From the NCBI RefSeq assembly GCF_020172665.1, contig NZ_CP083985.1, positions 1,688,537 to 1,752,536 on the forward strand: a stretch of 64,000 bases of DNA, written 5' to 3'. A model generated the notes under the pieces. It worked only from the letters and a program-made list of their open reading frames with translations. It searched no databases and was not told the origin of the DNA. This DNA is from [Mycobacterium] zoologicum (GTDB lineage: Bacteria; Actinomycetota; Actinomycetes; Mycobacteriales; Mycobacteriaceae). The position numbers were made by a program, and so were the translations under genes. Shown one piece after another: positions 28,401 through 38,587 of this stretch (the first letter of the stretch is position 1; the number at the start of each line of letters is the position of its first letter).

Positions 28401-31400
28401 GTGCCGCACTGCCCGACCCGCAGCCGCCGGAGACCGCGCCCTACCGCGAGCCGGCAACCGACACCGAACGCACGGTGGCGGAACTGTTCTCGCAATTACT
28501 CGGCCGGGACCGGGTCGGCGCCGACGACTCCTTCTTCGACCTCGGCGGGCACTCCCTGCTGGCCACCAAACTGGTGGCGGCGATCCGAGCCCGGTGCGGC
28601 GTGGAGATCGGCATCGGGGACATCTTCGAGTCCAGCACGGTCGCTCGACTGGCCACCGCCATCGATCTGGCAGAAGCCACACCGCGGCGCCCGCCGCTGG
28701 TCGCGGTGCCGCGAACCGGGCCGTTGCCGGTGTCTGCGTCGCAGCTGCGGACCTGGTTCGCCTACCGGCTCGACCCCGATGCGACCGGCGACAACATTCC
28801 GTTGTCGGCCCGGCTCACCGGCCCCTGTGACACCGCGGCCCTGATCGCCGCCCTCGGCGACGTGGTCGCCCGCCACGACAGCCTGCGCACCACCTTCGCC
28901 GAGATCGACGGACTGCCCCATCAGGTCATCAACCCGGTCGCACCGATCCAGGTGACCGAATTGCACTGCCCGGCAACCGATGCGCAGGCGGTGGCGGACT
29001 GGACCCGCGACCGGCTCGACGAACAACGTGGCCTCGGGTTCGACCTCGAGCAGGACTGGCCGATCCGCGCCGCGCTGCTGCACCTACCCGACGACGAACG
29101 GGTGCTGTCATTGGTGGTGCACCACATCGCCGCCGACCACTGGTCGGTCGAGGTGCTCTTCACCGACCTGCTGATCGCCTACCGGGCCAGGACCTCCGGT
29201 GCCGAACCATCCTGGGCGACAACGGAACTGCAATATGCCGACTTCGCGCATTGGCAGGGCGAGTTGCTGCGCGACGAATCCGGACTGATCGATGCGCAGC
29301 GCCGCTACTGGATCGAGCAACTGGCCGGACTGGCCGACGACACCGGCCCGCGGCCCGACTTCCCCCGCCCGGCCACCGCGAACGGCTCCGGCGCCTCTGT
29401 GGCGTTCACCGTCACACCGGCGGTACGGGCCGGGCTGGCCGCACTGGCGCGCGACACCGGCGCCACCGAGTTCATGGTGGTGCAGGCCGCGGTCGCGGTG
29501 CTGATGCACCTGGCCGGCAGCGGCGACGACATCCCACTCGGGGTGCCGATCGCCGGTCGGACCGACAACGCCCTGGACAACCTGGTCGGGTTCTTCGTCA
29601 ACATCGTGGTGCTGCGAAACCGACTGTCGGGCAACCCGACTCTGCGCGACGTGGTGCTGCGGGCGCGGGAGGCCGCATTGGGTGCCTACGCGCACGCCGA
29701 CCTGCCGTTCGACCGTCTGGTCGAAGCCGTCAACCCGGTGCGGACGCTGTCGCGCAACCCGCTGTTCCAGGTGGTGGTGCACGTGCGCGACGCCGCCGAC
29801 GTCACGCACGTCGTCAGCAGCGGTGAGGGCGGCGATCTGGTGTTCCGCACCGTGATGCCCACCTTCGACATCGCACACGCCGACCTGTCGGTGAACCTGT
29901 TCGCCACCGCGGGCAACGAGGACGGCGCCGGCGGTCCCGGCTATGACGGCCACCTGATCTATCGCACCGACTTGTACCAACGCGAGACGGTGCAGCGGCT
30001 GGCCGACTGGTTGGGCCGGGTGCTGGAGGCGATGGCGAGCTCGCCGGGGCGCAACCTGCGTGACATCAGCCTGGTCGACGATGATCAGCGCCGGCTGATC
30101 CTCGACGAATGGAGCCGCGGCGCACAGGCTCCCGACACCGATCCGCGCACCATCGCCGAAGTCCTTGCCCCCAGCCGGGAGTTCACCGGCGTCGCGGTGC
30201 GCTGCGCCGGGGAGCAGCTGAGCTACCCGCAACTGCACAGTCGTTCCGACCGGCTGGCCGAACTGCTGATCGAAAACGGCGTGCGGCCCGGCACGTTGGT
30301 GGGCCTGTCGGTGCGCCGCGACCTGGACCTGGCGGTGGCGCTGGTCGGCATCATGAAGGCCGGTGCCGGCTACTTCCCGCTGGACCCGAGCTATCCGCGG
30401 CAGCGCCTGGAGTTCATGGTCGACGACATCAAGCCGCGGGTGATCGTCGTCAGCTCCGGCACCCGTGAGCTGATGCCGACCCCCGACGGGGTGACGCTGC
30501 TCTGCCTCGACGACGCCGCCGTGCAGACCGAACTGGCGAAAGAGGCTGCGGGTACCGGGCTCCCGGTCCCGCACCCCGACCATCCGATGTTCCTGGTGTT
30601 CACCTCCGGATCCACCGGAACGCCCAAGGGCGTACTGGGAACCCATCGTTCGATGAGCGCTCGGCTGAACTGGCAGCTGGCCCACTATCCGGTGGCCGGT
30701 GATGACATCCGGCTGGCGCAGTCCTCGATGACGTTCCTGGAGGGCGGCATGGAGATGCTGGCCGGGCTGGCCGCCGGGGCGACCATGATCCTGGCCGACG
30801 ACACCACGTTCCGCGACCCCGAGGCGCTGGCCCGGCTGATCGCCGACGAACGGGTGGCCCAAGTGACCGCCGTCGCCAGCCTGATCTCGGTACTGGTCGA
30901 CCCTGAAACCGACCGAGGCCGTGAAGGCCTCAGGGGTCTGCAACGCCTGGTGTGCAGCGGTGAACCGGTGTCGGCGGATCTGCTGGCCCGGCTGGATGCG
31001 GTGCTCGGCCCGGACACCCAGCTGCTCAACAACTTCGGAGCCACCGAGACCTCCGGCGCGGTGGTGCGCGGCGCATTGGCCGCGCCCACACCGAAACTCG
31101 GCCGTCCCACGCCAGGCGCGCAGGCCTACCTGCTCGACGACGCGCTGCAGCCGGTGCCGCCGGGTGTGGTCGGTGAGGTCTACTACGCGGGCCCGCAGAT
31201 CGTGCAGGGCTACTGGCGCCGGCCCGAACTCACCGCGACCCGGTTCGTGGCGAATCCGTACTCGGCCGATCCAGGCGACCGGCTCTACCGCAGCGGTGAC
31301 CGGGCACGGTGGAGCACCGACGGGGTGCTGGAGTTTGTCGGCCGCACCGACCATCAGGTCAAGGTGCGTGGCTTCCGGGTCGAGCTGGCCGAGGTGGAGG

Positions 31401-32062
31401 CCGCGCTGCGGGCCGCCCCCGGCGTGGCCATGGCCGCCGCCCGCACCTGGGAGCTGCGGGGTGTCACCACGCTGGCCGGCTATCTCGTCCCGGCCGAACC
31501 GTTGGACGACGTTTTACGCGGCGGTTCCAACTTCGCCTCTCCTTCGTCGAGCCTCGCTGAACCGCCGGCGGAATTCATCGCCGCCGTGCGGGCGTCGGTG
31601 GCCGCGACGCTGCCCGGCTACATGGTGCCGGCTTCGCTGACGGTGCTGGAGGCGTTGCCGCTCACCGACTCCGGGAAGCTGAACCGGCCCGCGTTGCCGC
31701 AGCCGGCGGTGGCCACCCGCGGCGAGGCCGACCCGCCGGTCACCGCCACGGAGAAGACCCTGGCCGGGATCTGCGCCGAACTGCTGGGCGTCGACGCGGT
31801 CGGGCGCAGCGACGGGTTCTTCGAACTCGGCGGCGACAGCATCCTGTCGGTGCAGCTGTCCGCCCGAGCCCGGGCCGCCGGCCTGCAGGTCGACCCGCGG
31901 ATGATCTTCGAGCACCCGACCTTCGCCGAGCTGGCCGCCGCGGTCGACGCCGCCGAGAATGCTCCCGAGGTGGCAGACTCCGCGTTCGCCCCGATGAGCG
32001 TCTCGGGACTCAGCGGAGAAGCATTGGCCGATCTCACTGCGGCATGGGGCGATTCACCATGA
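25454..32062 (+). CDS. mbtE: Mycobactin NRPS with two complete modules
   Basis: 2,202 residues reading C-A-PCP-C-A-PCP. C1 has HHIAWDD at 190-196; A1 has [12 protein letters not shown] near 640, SFDVSVGE with the substrate-binding Asp at D688, and [11 protein letters not shown]1 Ser1034 (LGGHSLLAT). C2 has HHIAADHWS from 1223; A2 has [11 protein letters not shown] near 1717, [10 protein letters not shown] at 1758-1767 (Leu1762 where Asp is expected), YRSGDRAR and SGKLNR; PCP2 Ser2129 (LGGDSILSV). In M. tuberculosis MbtE is about 1,680 residues with one adenylation domain for lysine. Start ATG at 25454 overlaps mbtD; the frame upstream of it belongs to mbtD. A 49-bp inverted repeat is present near both ends of the gene, in frame. 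Confidence 0.93.
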   Translation: MTDTGGLARLDEGEAKLESPYDTVEQAGDQRLELLRRRLAERGLAATPTGQATEPAAATMNDGQRRMWFVQALDPDGTVANISVSYRLTGTLDSDRLRTALAAVADRHPLLRTTYVVDETGEPQPRIAEVTPGFAYHDLSELAGRARTLRLEVLAQREFATPFRLDADAPLRLSLIRVTPDEHVLLLVAHHIAWDDASWAVFFADLTQAYTAPEAFAARPVAHVLNAPVRTDHAADLDYWRTLLADPPDPLELPGPRGSAVPHTLRAGLCTKTLPAELMDGITELARSNGATPYMVVAAALSALIQRYTGTDDFLIASPVLNRAAGTEGTIGYFGNTVVLRAKVDIAASFNDLLARTRDTALGAFAHQGINLDRVVRELNPDRRNGGVERLTRLSFGFRAGDGEGFCPDGITCARAEYRGKIAQLPLGIMVEAGAAGALIEAEYLLDVLDEALVDQLLRHLVQLLGAVVAQPAATVGELDMLGDADRAWLDTVSRGPDFTATPTTLGSLVADRAALTPAAIAVVDDHGRYSYAEINARANRIAHHLIASGIGTEDKVAVLMGRSLDLVVTALGIAKAGAAYVPVDPEYPPDRIEFILGDARAALVLREPLDPAVLAEQPDTDPTDADRVRPLRPESLAYLIYTSGSTGLPKGVEVAHAPIAEYLAWFGGEYGIDETDVLLQVASPSFDVSVGELFGTLANGARLVIPRPDGLRDIGYLTDLLQREGVTAMHFVPSLLGLFLSLPGVNQWRTLRRIPIGGEPLPGELADKFHATFDALLHNFYGPTETVVNSTRFKVEGTQGNRIVPIGSPNINTTVRLLDGALQPVPVGVIGEIYIGGTHIARGYFDRPGLTAERFVADPWAAGQRLYRTGDLARRNAAGDLEFIGRADDQVKVRGFRIELGEVAAAISVDPSVGQCVVVVSDLPALGRSLVAYVTPAGDSQDTVDIPRIRARVAAALPEYMAPAAYVVVDDIPITAHGKIDRAALPDPQPPETAPYREPATDTERTVAELFSQLLGRDRVGADDSFFDLGGHSLLATKLVAAIRARCGVEIGIGDIFESSTVARLATAIDLAEATPRRPPLVAVPRTGPLPVSASQLRTWFAYRLDPDATGDNIPLSARLTGPCDTAALIAALGDVVARHDSLRTTFAEIDGLPHQVINPVAPIQVTELHCPATDAQAVADWTRDRLDEQRGLGFDLEQDWPIRAALLHLPDDERVLSLVVHHIAADHWSVEVLFTDLLIAYRARTSGAEPSWATTELQYADFAHWQGELLRDESGLIDAQRRYWIEQLAGLADDTGPRPDFPRPATANGSGASVAFTVTPAVRAGLAALARDTGATEFMVVQAAVAVLMHLAGSGDDIPLGVPIAGRTDNALDNLVGFFVNIVVLRNRLSGNPTLRDVVLRAREAALGAYAHADLPFDRLVEAVNPVRTLSRNPLFQVVVHVRDAADVTHVVSSGEGGDLVFRTVMPTFDIAHADLSVNLFATAGNEDGAGGPGYDGHLIYRTDLYQRETVQRLADWLGRVLEAMASSPGRNLRDISLVDDDQRRLILDEWSRGAQAPDTDPRTIAEVLAPSREFTGVAVRCAGEQLSYPQLHSRSDRLAELLIENGVRPGTLVGLSVRRDLDLAVALVGIMKAGAGYFPLDPSYPRQRLEFMVDDIKPRVIVVSSGTRELMPTPDGVTLLCLDDAAVQTELAKEAAGTGLPVPHPDHPMFLVFTSGSTGTPKGVLGTHRSMSARLNWQLAHYPVAGDDIRLAQSSMTFLEGGMEMLAGLAAGATMILADDTTFRDPEALARLIADERVAQVTAVASLISVLVDPETDRGREGLRGLQRLVCSGEPVSADLLARLDAVLGPDTQLLNNFGATETSGAVVRGALAAPTPKLGRPTPGAQAYLLDDALQPVPPGVVGEVYYAGPQIVQGYWRRPELTATRFVANPYSADPGDRLYRSGDRARWSTDGVLEFVGRTDHQVKVRGFRVELAEVEAALRAAPGVAMAAARTWELRGVTTLAGYLVPAEPLDDVLRGGSNFASPSSSLAEPPAEFIAAVRASVAATLPGYMVPASLTVLEALPLTDSGKLNRPALPQPAVATRGEADPPVTATEKTLAGICAELLGVDAVGRSDGFFELGGDSILSVQLSARARAAGLQVDPRMIFEHPTFAELAAAVDAAENAPEVADSAFAPMSVSGLSGEALADLTAAWGDSP
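25464..25512 (+). repeat. 49-bp inverted repeat, copy 1, in the 5' end of mbtE
   Basis: Positions 25464-25512 are the reverse complement of 31520-31568 with three mismatches in 49 bases (at 25473, 25502 and 25508). This copy begins 10 bases after the mbtE ATG and encodes roughly residues 4-20 (core [12 protein letters not shown]). Chance cannot explain it, since the peptide products differ and strand is reversed. Confidence 0.9.
31520..31568 (-). repeat. 49-bp inverted repeat, copy 2, in the second adenylation domain of mbtE
   Basis: Reverse-complement copy of 25464-25512. It adds residues of about 2023-2039 ([16 protein letters not shown]) between the GYLVP strand and the helix before LPGYMVP in the C-terminal subdomain of A2. 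Typical adenylation domains have a short loop there, so it looks like an in-frame insertion tolerated at the surface. Confidence 0.9.
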
Positions 32063-35000
32063 CCGAGACGACAACTCAACGCGCGACCCCGCATCTCGAG
32101 GACGTGCTGGCGCTGTCCCCGCTGCAGCAGGGGCTGTTCTCGCTGGCCAAGCTCGTCGCCGACGATGTGGACGCCGGGGCGGACGGCGTCGATGTCTATA
32201 CCGTGCAGTTCGTCATCGACATCGTCGGAGCCGTCGATGCCGGACTGTTGCGGCGCAGCGCCGAGACCATGCTGGCGCGGCACGCGAACCTGCGGGCATC
32301 GTTCTGGGACGTGGACCTGCCGCACCCGGTGCAGATCGTGCCGGCGCAGGCCCGGTTGCCGTGGCGCGAAATCGATGCGATGCCGGACGAATTCGATGAG
32401 ATCGCGCATTCCGAACGCACCACCAACTTCGATCTGGCCCGCGGGCCGCTGCTGCGCTTCGTGCTGGCCCGCTGCACGCCCGAACAGCACCGGCTGATCA
32501 TCACGGTGCACCACCTGCTGCTCGACGGCTGGTCGATGGCGGTGTTCTTCGACGAGATGGTGGCGATCTACCGCGCCGGTGGTGTCGACCCGCTGCCCGC
32601 ACCGCGGCCCTACCGCGACTACATCGGCTGGCTGGCAAACCAGAACACCGAGGAAGCCGTCGCGGCCTGGCGCGACTACCTGGCCCCGCTGGGCACCCCG
32701 GCGATCCTGGCCGACGGCGGGAAGGTCGAACTCGGCGGCAGCACGGCGCGCACGCACGAGGTGGCCCTGGACCGCAGTGACACCGACCGGCTCACCGAGT
32801 GGGCCCGCCGAAACGGCTTGACGCTCAACACCGTCCTGCAGTTCGCCTGGGCGGTGCTGCTCAGCCGGCTGACCGACCGGACCGAGGTGGCGTTCGGCAC
32901 GGTGGTCTCCGGACGGCCCCAGCAGCTCACCGGCGTCGAGACCATGGTCGGGCTGTTCATCAATACCGTTCCGGTGCTCGCATCGACTTCCCCCGGAGCC
33001 GAAGTCGTCGCGACCTGCCAAGCCTTGCAACGCGATACGGCCACCATGCGCGACCTGGGCTACGTGAGCCTGGCGACCGTGCAGCGCGCCGCCGGCAACA
33101 CGCTGTTTGACACCCTGCTGGTGTTCGAGAACGCCCCGCTAGGCTCGGCGACCGCCGGGGTCACCACGCCCGACGGGGTGCGGTTCGTCCCCGTCACCGT
33201 GGAGAGCCTCACCCACTACCCGCTCACCGTGGTCAGCTCCCCGCCCCGCGACGGCCGGCTCACCGTGCTGCTCGAGGCGATACCGGGGGCGCTGGGGGAG
33301 CTGTCGATCCCCGATCTGGGGCAACGGCTGCTGCAGGTGCTGCGCCAACTGGTCGACCCGGCGCGTCGCCGCATCACCGACCTGGATGTGCTGCTGCCCG
33401 CCGAGCGGGCCCGCCACGCCGAACAGCCGGCGGCACCGGCGATGTCGGTGCCCGCATTGTTCGCCGCCGCCGTCGCGGCTCACCGCGACGCCCCGGCGCT
33501 CACCGGCGAGGACCGCTCGCTGACCTATGCCGAGCTGGCCGCCGAGGTGGACCGGCTGGCCCGGGCTCTGGCCGGGCGCGGCGTGGGCCCCGAGGACCGG
33601 GTCGCGATCGCGCTGCCGCGCTCACCGGATTCGGTGATCGCGATCCTCGCGGTGCTGGCGGCCGGGGCGGCATACGTCCCGATCGACATCAGCCTGCCGA
33701 CCGCGCGCATCGAGTCCATTCTGCGCCAGTCCGATCCGATACTGACCCTCACGGCCGAACTGCTCGCCGAGCTTCGGTCGGACACCGCCGAACTGCGTCC
33801 CACGCCGACGGTCATCCACCCCGACTCCGCGGCCTACGTCATCTTCACCTCCGGCTCCACCGGGGAGCCCAAGGGCGTGGTCGGCACCCACCGTGCGCTG
33901 GCGTCGTACTTCGCCGACCACGAGCGGCGCATGTACGCTCCCGCGGTGGCGGGGCTGGGCCGGAAACTGCGTGTGGCGCATGCCTGGTCGCTGAGCTTCG
34001 ACGCGAGCTGGCAGCCGCTGGTCGGTTTGCTCGGCGGCCAGACCGTTCACCTGTTCTCCGCCGAGGAGATGCGCGACGCCGAGGCGATCATCGACGGTAT
34101 CCGCCGGCACCGCCTGGACATGATCGACACGTCGCCGTCGATGTTCACCCAACTGTTCGACGCGGGCCTGCTGGACGCCGAATCCGACCACCGGCTCACG
34201 GTGCTGGCGCTCGGCGGGGAGGCGATCACGCCGCACACCTGGGCGCGGCTGCGTGCGGCGCCGGCGACCGCGGTCCACAACTGTTACGGGCCGACCGAAA
34301 CCACCGTGGAAGCCGTCGTCGCCGCCGTCGCCGACACCGATGTGCCGGTGATCGGGGAAGCGGTGCGAGGTATGACGGCCTACGTGCTGGATTCGGGGCT
34401 GCGGGAAGTGCCCGACGGGGTGGCAGGCGAGCTGTACCTGTCCGGTGCGCAGGTCACCCGCGGTTACCAGGGCCGGGCCGGTGCGACCGCAGCCCGCTAT
34501 GTCGCCGATCCGTTTCGCGCCGGTGCCCGGATGTATCGCACCGGCGATCTGGTGCGGCGACGCGTCGACGGCCGGCTGGTCTATCTGGGTCGCGCCGACG
34601 ACCAGGTCAAGGTGCGTGGCTACCGGGTCGAGATCGCCGAAGTGGAAGCCGCACTGTCAGCCAGTCCCGGTGTGGCGGCTGCAGCGGTGCTGCCGCTGGG
34701 TAGCGGCACCGGCACCCGGCTGATCGGTTTCGTCACGGGCCCGGCCGGTGCGGACCTGCCGCAGCTGCGGGCCCACGTCGGAACCCGGCTGCCGGTCTAC
34801 ATGATGCCGGCGCGTCTTGTCGCGGTGGACGCAATGCCGTTGACCGTCAACGGAAAACTGGACACCGAAGCGCTACTCACCCAGGCCGGCGATGTGGCCG
34901 GTCACGACGCCGGCCGTGCACCCGAGACCGACACCGAGCGGGTGCTGGCGGCCGCGCTGGCCGAGCTGTTCGACGGCGTCGCACCCGGCGTCAGCCACGA

Positions 35001-36537
35001 CCTGTTCGAACTGGGTTTGGACAGCATCGTGGCGATCTCCCTGGTGAACAAGCTGCGTGGGCTGGCGGTGACACCGCGGCTGGTGCTCAACAATCCGACC
35101 ATCGAGCTGCTGGCTGCCGCAATCGATCTCGCGGAGGCGACACCCGGGTTGCCCGCGGTCGCAGGCGCGGACCGGTTCGGCGAGGTGGTGCCGGCGCCGA
35201 TCGTGTCGTGGCTTTACGAATACGGGGGCTTCCGCCGCCTGGCACAGAACATGCTGATCACGTTGCCGCTGGGAATCGATGCGGCGCAACTGGAGACGGC
35301 GTTGCAGGCGGTGCTGGACCGCCACGACATGTTGCGTGCCCGCCTCGATGCCGTCGACGGTGACTACCGGCTCGTCACGAGGCCGCCCGGTGTGGTGGCC
35401 GCGGCCGACATCCTGACCCGGGTGAGCGGGCCGGTGTCCGATTCATTGGCCCGCCACGCCCGCGAGGTGGTGGACGGTATCGATCCCTTCGCCGGAGCGA
35501 TGGTGCGGGCGCTGTGGTGTGACGACGCGCCGCAGAGCCAACTGCTGCTGGTGGTGCACCATCTGGCTACCGACGTGGTGTCCTGGTATGTGTTGCTGGC
35601 CGGGCTCGCCGCGGCCTGGGAACAGCCCGGTGACTCCGAAACACCCTGTCTTCCAAGCGAGTACACCACATATCGGCAGTGGACACACGCACTGCACGAG
35701 CACGCCCGGACTGCGGAGGTGGCCGGGCAGCGCGACTACTGGCTGGCACAGTTGGGCGGGGCAGACCCGGCACTGGGTGCCCGGTTGGCCGATCCGGACC
35801 GCGACACCTGGGACTCACTTCGGACTACCGATGCGCTGAGCGAGGTGCACGACACGGCGGTGATGCTGGACAAGGTGTCCGCAGCGGGCGTCGGGGTGCG
35901 CGAATTCCTGTTGACCGCACTGACGATGACGCTGACGGCTTGGCGGGCCAGGCGTGGCCAACCCACCGATGACGGCGTGCTGGTGGCACTGGAGGGCCAC
36001 GGCCGCGAAGACGACCAGCTGCCCGGGCTGGACTCGTCGGCCACGGTGGGCTGGTTCACCAACGTGTTCCCGGTCCGCCTCGGCGGTGCGGCACCGGTGG
36101 ACATCGAATCGGCAGGCCGCGACCCGGCGGCGGCGCGTGCCCTGCTGCGCGCGGTGTGCGACCACGTCGGGGCGGTGCCCGGTAACGGGTTGGGCTACGG
36201 CTTGCTGCGCTACGTCTGCCGGGACCCCGAACTCGCCGCCGCGCGGCAACCCCAAGTGGAGTTCAACTACGTCGGCCGGCTCGACCTGACCCCGCAGGCG
36301 GCGCCCTGGACACTGTGCGCCGATCCGGGGTTGAACGCGTTGCTGCCGCTGGTGTCCGAGCCCGATCTGCCGCTGCGCTACACCTTCGATGTGATTGCGG
36401 CTGTGCAGGTCGGGGCGGCCGGCCCGCAGCTGCGGACGACCTGGTGCTGGAGCGAGGAACTGACCACCGAGGCGGAGGCCGCCGACCTGGCAACGCTGTG
36501 GTGCGACGCGGTGAGGATGCTGGGGGAGGCGCTGTGA
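32059..36537 (+). CDS. mbtF: Mycobactin NRPS, terminal lysine module with epimerase-like domain
   Basis: 1,492 residues, C-A-PCP-E. Condensation domain with HHLLLDGWS from 151. Adenylation domain with [12 protein letters not shown] near 595, SFDASWQ with D648 intact, [16 protein letters not shown] and the catalytic Lys in VNGKLD. Carrier Ser989 in LGLDSIVAI. The last 400 residues have epimerisation-type signatures: [10 protein letters not shown] from 1167, [16 protein letters not shown] and FNYVGRLD. It should add the second (N-hydroxy)lysine, which ends as the cyclic caprolactam. ATG at 32059 overlaps the mbtE stop (ATGA); an in-frame ATG 15 bases upstream is less likely. Confidence 0.94.
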   Translation: MTETTTQRATPHLEDVLALSPLQQGLFSLAKLVADDVDAGADGVDVYTVQFVIDIVGAVDAGLLRRSAETMLARHANLRASFWDVDLPHPVQIVPAQARLPWREIDAMPDEFDEIAHSERTTNFDLARGPLLRFVLARCTPEQHRLIITVHHLLLDGWSMAVFFDEMVAIYRAGGVDPLPAPRPYRDYIGWLANQNTEEAVAAWRDYLAPLGTPAILADGGKVELGGSTARTHEVALDRSDTDRLTEWARRNGLTLNTVLQFAWAVLLSRLTDRTEVAFGTVVSGRPQQLTGVETMVGLFINTVPVLASTSPGAEVVATCQALQRDTATMRDLGYVSLATVQRAAGNTLFDTLLVFENAPLGSATAGVTTPDGVRFVPVTVESLTHYPLTVVSSPPRDGRLTVLLEAIPGALGELSIPDLGQRLLQVLRQLVDPARRRITDLDVLLPAERARHAEQPAAPAMSVPALFAAAVAAHRDAPALTGEDRSLTYAELAAEVDRLARALAGRGVGPEDRVAIALPRSPDSVIAILAVLAAGAAYVPIDISLPTARIESILRQSDPILTLTAELLAELRSDTAELRPTPTVIHPDSAAYVIFTSGSTGEPKGVVGTHRALASYFADHERRMYAPAVAGLGRKLRVAHAWSLSFDASWQPLVGLLGGQTVHLFSAEEMRDAEAIIDGIRRHRLDMIDTSPSMFTQLFDAGLLDAESDHRLTVLALGGEAITPHTWARLRAAPATAVHNCYGPTETTVEAVVAAVADTDVPVIGEAVRGMTAYVLDSGLREVPDGVAGELYLSGAQVTRGYQGRAGATAARYVADPFRAGARMYRTGDLVRRRVDGRLVYLGRADDQVKVRGYRVEIAEVEAALSASPGVAAAAVLPLGSGTGTRLIGFVTGPAGADLPQLRAHVGTRLPVYMMPARLVAVDAMPLTVNGKLDTEALLTQAGDVAGHDAGRAPETDTERVLAAALAELFDGVAPGVSHDLFELGLDSIVAISLVNKLRGLAVTPRLVLNNPTIELLAAAIDLAEATPGLPAVAGADRFGEVVPAPIVSWLYEYGGFRRLAQNMLITLPLGIDAAQLETALQAVLDRHDMLRARLDAVDGDYRLVTRPPGVVAAADILTRVSGPVSDSLARHAREVVDGIDPFAGAMVRALWCDDAPQSQLLLVVHHLATDVVSWYVLLAGLAAAWEQPGDSETPCLPSEYTTYRQWTHALHEHARTAEVAGQRDYWLAQLGGADPALGARLADPDRDTWDSLRTTDALSEVHDTAVMLDKVSAAGVGVREFLLTALTMTLTAWRARRGQPTDDGVLVALEGHGREDDQLPGLDSSATVGWFTNVFPVRLGGAAPVDIESAGRDPAAARALLRAVCDHVGAVPGNGLGYGLLRYVCRDPELAAARQPQVEFNYVGRLDLTPQAAPWTLCADPGLNALLPLVSEPDLPLRYTFDVIAAVQVGAAGPQLRTTWCWSEELTTEAEAADLATLWCDAVRMLGEAL

Positions 36538-37814
36538 GCACGCTGGCGGTGGTGGGTGCGGGCGCCAAGGCGGTCGCGGTGGCGGCCAAGGCCGCGGTGC
36601 TGCGGGAGATGGGCGTCGAGGCACCCGATGTCGTCGCCGTCGAACGCACCGAGGTGGCCGCCAACTGGCGGGCGGCGGGCGGCTGGACCGACGGCGCGCA
36701 CCGGCTGGGCACCAGCCCGGAGAAGGATGTCGGCTTCCCGTACCGATCGACGCTGGTGGCCGGCCGCAACGCCGAGATCGACGAGCGGATGACCCGCTAC
36801 AGCTGGCAGTCCTACCTGATCGCCACCGGCCAGTTCGCCGAATGGGTGGACCGGGGCCGGCCGGCGCCGACCCACCTGCGATGGAGTCAATACCTGCGCT
36901 GGGTCGCCGACGCGGTCCGGCTCACGGTGATCCCCGGCGAGGTGGACCGATTGGCGGTCGACGGCCAGGGCTGGTCGCTGACCACCCGGGAGACACGGGT
37001 GGCTGCCGACGCGGTGATGATCACCGGCCCGGGACAGGCCGAGAAGTCGATCCTGCCGGGTAACCCGCTGGTGCTGTCCATCGCCCAGTTCTGGCACCGG
37101 GCGGCCGCCGACCGGATCAGCGCCGAGCGTGTCGCGGTGATCGGCGGCGGAGAGACCGCCGCGTCGATGCTCAACGAACTGTTCCGGCATCGGGTTTCGA
37201 CGATCACGGTGATCTCGCCGCAGGTGACACTGTTCACCCGGGGCGAGGGCTTCTTCGAGAACACCCTGTTCTCCGACCCGACCGACTGGACGGCGCTGAC
37301 GCTGGCCGAGCGACGTGATGCGCTGGCCCGCACCGACCGCGGGGTGTTCTCCGCGCGGGTCCAGGACGCACTGCTGGCCGATGACCGGATCCGGCACCTG
37401 CGGGGCAGGGTTGCCCACGCGGTGGCCCGTGACGGTCGAATCCGGTTGACGCTGAGCACTAATCGCGGTGGTGAGAACTTCGAGACCGTGCACGGCTTCG
37501 ATCTCGTCATCGATGGCTCCGGAGCGGACCCGCTGTGGTTCGTCTCGCTGTTCGGCCAGGACACCCTGGATCTACTCGAACTGGGCCTGGGTGGGCCGCT
37601 GTCGGGTGACCGGCTGGCCGAGGCCATCGGTCACGACCTGGCCGTCGCGGGTGTGGCCCCGAAACTGTTCCTGCCCAACCTGGCCGGACTCACCCAGGGA
37701 CCCGGCTTTCCCAACCTGAGCTGCCTGGGGCTGTTGTCCGACCGGGTCCTGGGCACCCACCTTTACGCTGCGCCACCGATACCGAGGAGAACCGATGAGC
37801 ACCAATCCCTTTGA
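36534..37814 (+). CDS. mbtG: Lysine N6-monooxygenase
   Basis: 426-residue flavoprotein of the siderophore amine-hydroxylase family (IucD/PvdA type) that hydroxylates the N6 of lysine to create the hydroxamate iron ligand. An N-terminal FAD motif GAGAKA near residues 8-13, an NADPH-binding motif IGGGETAAS near 204, and the C-terminal segment [18 protein letters not shown] are typical. GTG at 36534 overlaps the mbtF stop; the open frame upstream is an mbtF shadow. Its 3' end overlaps mbtH by 20 bases. Confidence 0.93.
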   Translation: MSTLAVVGAGAKAVAVAAKAAVLREMGVEAPDVVAVERTEVAANWRAAGGWTDGAHRLGTSPEKDVGFPYRSTLVAGRNAEIDERMTRYSWQSYLIATGQFAEWVDRGRPAPTHLRWSQYLRWVADAVRLTVIPGEVDRLAVDGQGWSLTTRETRVAADAVMITGPGQAEKSILPGNPLVLSIAQFWHRAAADRISAERVAVIGGGETAASMLNELFRHRVSTITVISPQVTLFTRGEGFFENTLFSDPTDWTALTLAERRDALARTDRGVFSARVQDALLADDRIRHLRGRVAHAVARDGRIRLTLSTNRGGENFETVHGFDLVIDGSGADPLWFVSLFGQDTLDLLELGLGGPLSGDRLAEAIGHDLAVAGVAPKLFLPNLAGLTQGPGFPNLSCLGLLSDRVLGTHLYAAPPIPRRTDEHQSL

Positions 37815-38025
37815 CGACGAGAACGGCAGCTTCTTCGTTCTGGTCAACGACGAGGAGCAGTACAGTCTGTGGCCGACCTTCGCCGATATTCCAGCAGGAT
37901 GGCGAGTGGTCTACGGAGGTGAACAGGGTGCCGCGCGAACGGCCTGTTTGGAGTATGTCGAGCAGCACTGGAACGACCTGCGGCCCAAGAGTCTTCGTGA
38001 TGCCATGGCGGCTGATCGCGGGTAG
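37795..38025 (+). CDS. mbtH: MbtH-family NRPS activator
   Basis: 76-residue MbtH-like protein that binds NRPS adenylation domains and is needed for their activity. The family pattern is complete: NxEeQxSlWP ([11 protein letters not shown]) near residues 18-28, PAGW near 35-38, and the C-terminal [18 protein letters not shown] with its invariant Trp. Last gene of the mbtT-to-mbtH operon. The start lies inside mbtG and has an AGGAGA ribosome site. Confidence 0.95.
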   Translation: MSTNPFDDENGSFFVLVNDEEQYSLWPTFADIPAGWRVVYGGEQGAARTACLEYVEQHWNDLRPKSLRDAMAADRG

Positions 38026-38077
38026 TCTCGGCTGATTCACAGGGGATTCGATGGTAGCTGTACTAGGTTCGGCGAGC

Positions 38078-38584
38078 ATGAATCTGAAACTGATCACTGC
38101 CGGGATGGCGGTCGCAGCCGGTATCGGCGCCGCTGTCGGGGGAACGTTGGTGGTTGCGGTGCCGGCTTTCGCCACGCCGGGCGTGCCCGCTCCGCTGGAT
38201 CCGGCCCCGCCGGCACAGCCGGTGCCCTCCGGCGCTGCCCTGCCCACCACCGGTGAGGTGGCCGGCATGCTCACCAGGCTCAGCGATGCCGGGATCGGCT
38301 ACAAGGAGAAGGGTGACCTGGTCGGGAACGGCATCACCCAGGAAGAGGGCCACGGCCTCGACCATGAGCTGCGCAAGGCCTACCGCGACGGCGAGCTGCC
38401 CTATGACTTCAATGTGCTCAACGTCGTGTCGACCGGCGATGGCCAGGCACTGGCTAACGTGACGATTGCCGGCCCCAAGATGCCGGCGCCGCAGACCGTC
38501 CCGCTCAAGCTGGTCGACCAGGGCAGCTGGGTGCTGTCGCACGACTCGGCAACGCAGCTGATGCAGGTGCTTTCCCAGGGCTGA
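38078..38584 (+). CDS. Secreted MTB12/CFP-2-family antigen
   Basis: 168 residues. A signal peptide ends near residue 32 (VPAFA), followed by a Pro/Ala-rich linker and the MTB12-family domain with LTRLSDAGIGYKEKGDLV, DHELRKAYRDGELPYDFNVLNV and VPLKLVDQGSWVLS. In M. tuberculosis the homologue (Rv2376c) also follows mbtH, so this is syntenic. The function of this abundant secreted fold is unknown. ATG at 38078 gives the family-like N-terminus; an in-frame ATG at 38051 with a possible AGGGGA ribosome site would add nine residues. It converges on the kinase with a 3-base gap. Confidence 0.88.
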   Translation: MNLKLITAGMAVAAGIGAAVGGTLVVAVPAFATPGVPAPLDPAPPAQPVPSGAALPTTGEVAGMLTRLSDAGIGYKEKGDLVGNGITQEEGHGLDHELRKAYRDGELPYDFNVLNVVSTGDGQALANVTIAGPKMPAPQTVPLKLVDQGSWVLSHDSATQLMQVLSQG

Positions 38585-38587
38585 CGT

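Noticed and set aside
29108..31354. 748-codon antisense open frame inside mbtE
   Set aside because: No recognisable domain, and the composition is that of a shadow; the sense frame has full NRPS motifs throughout.
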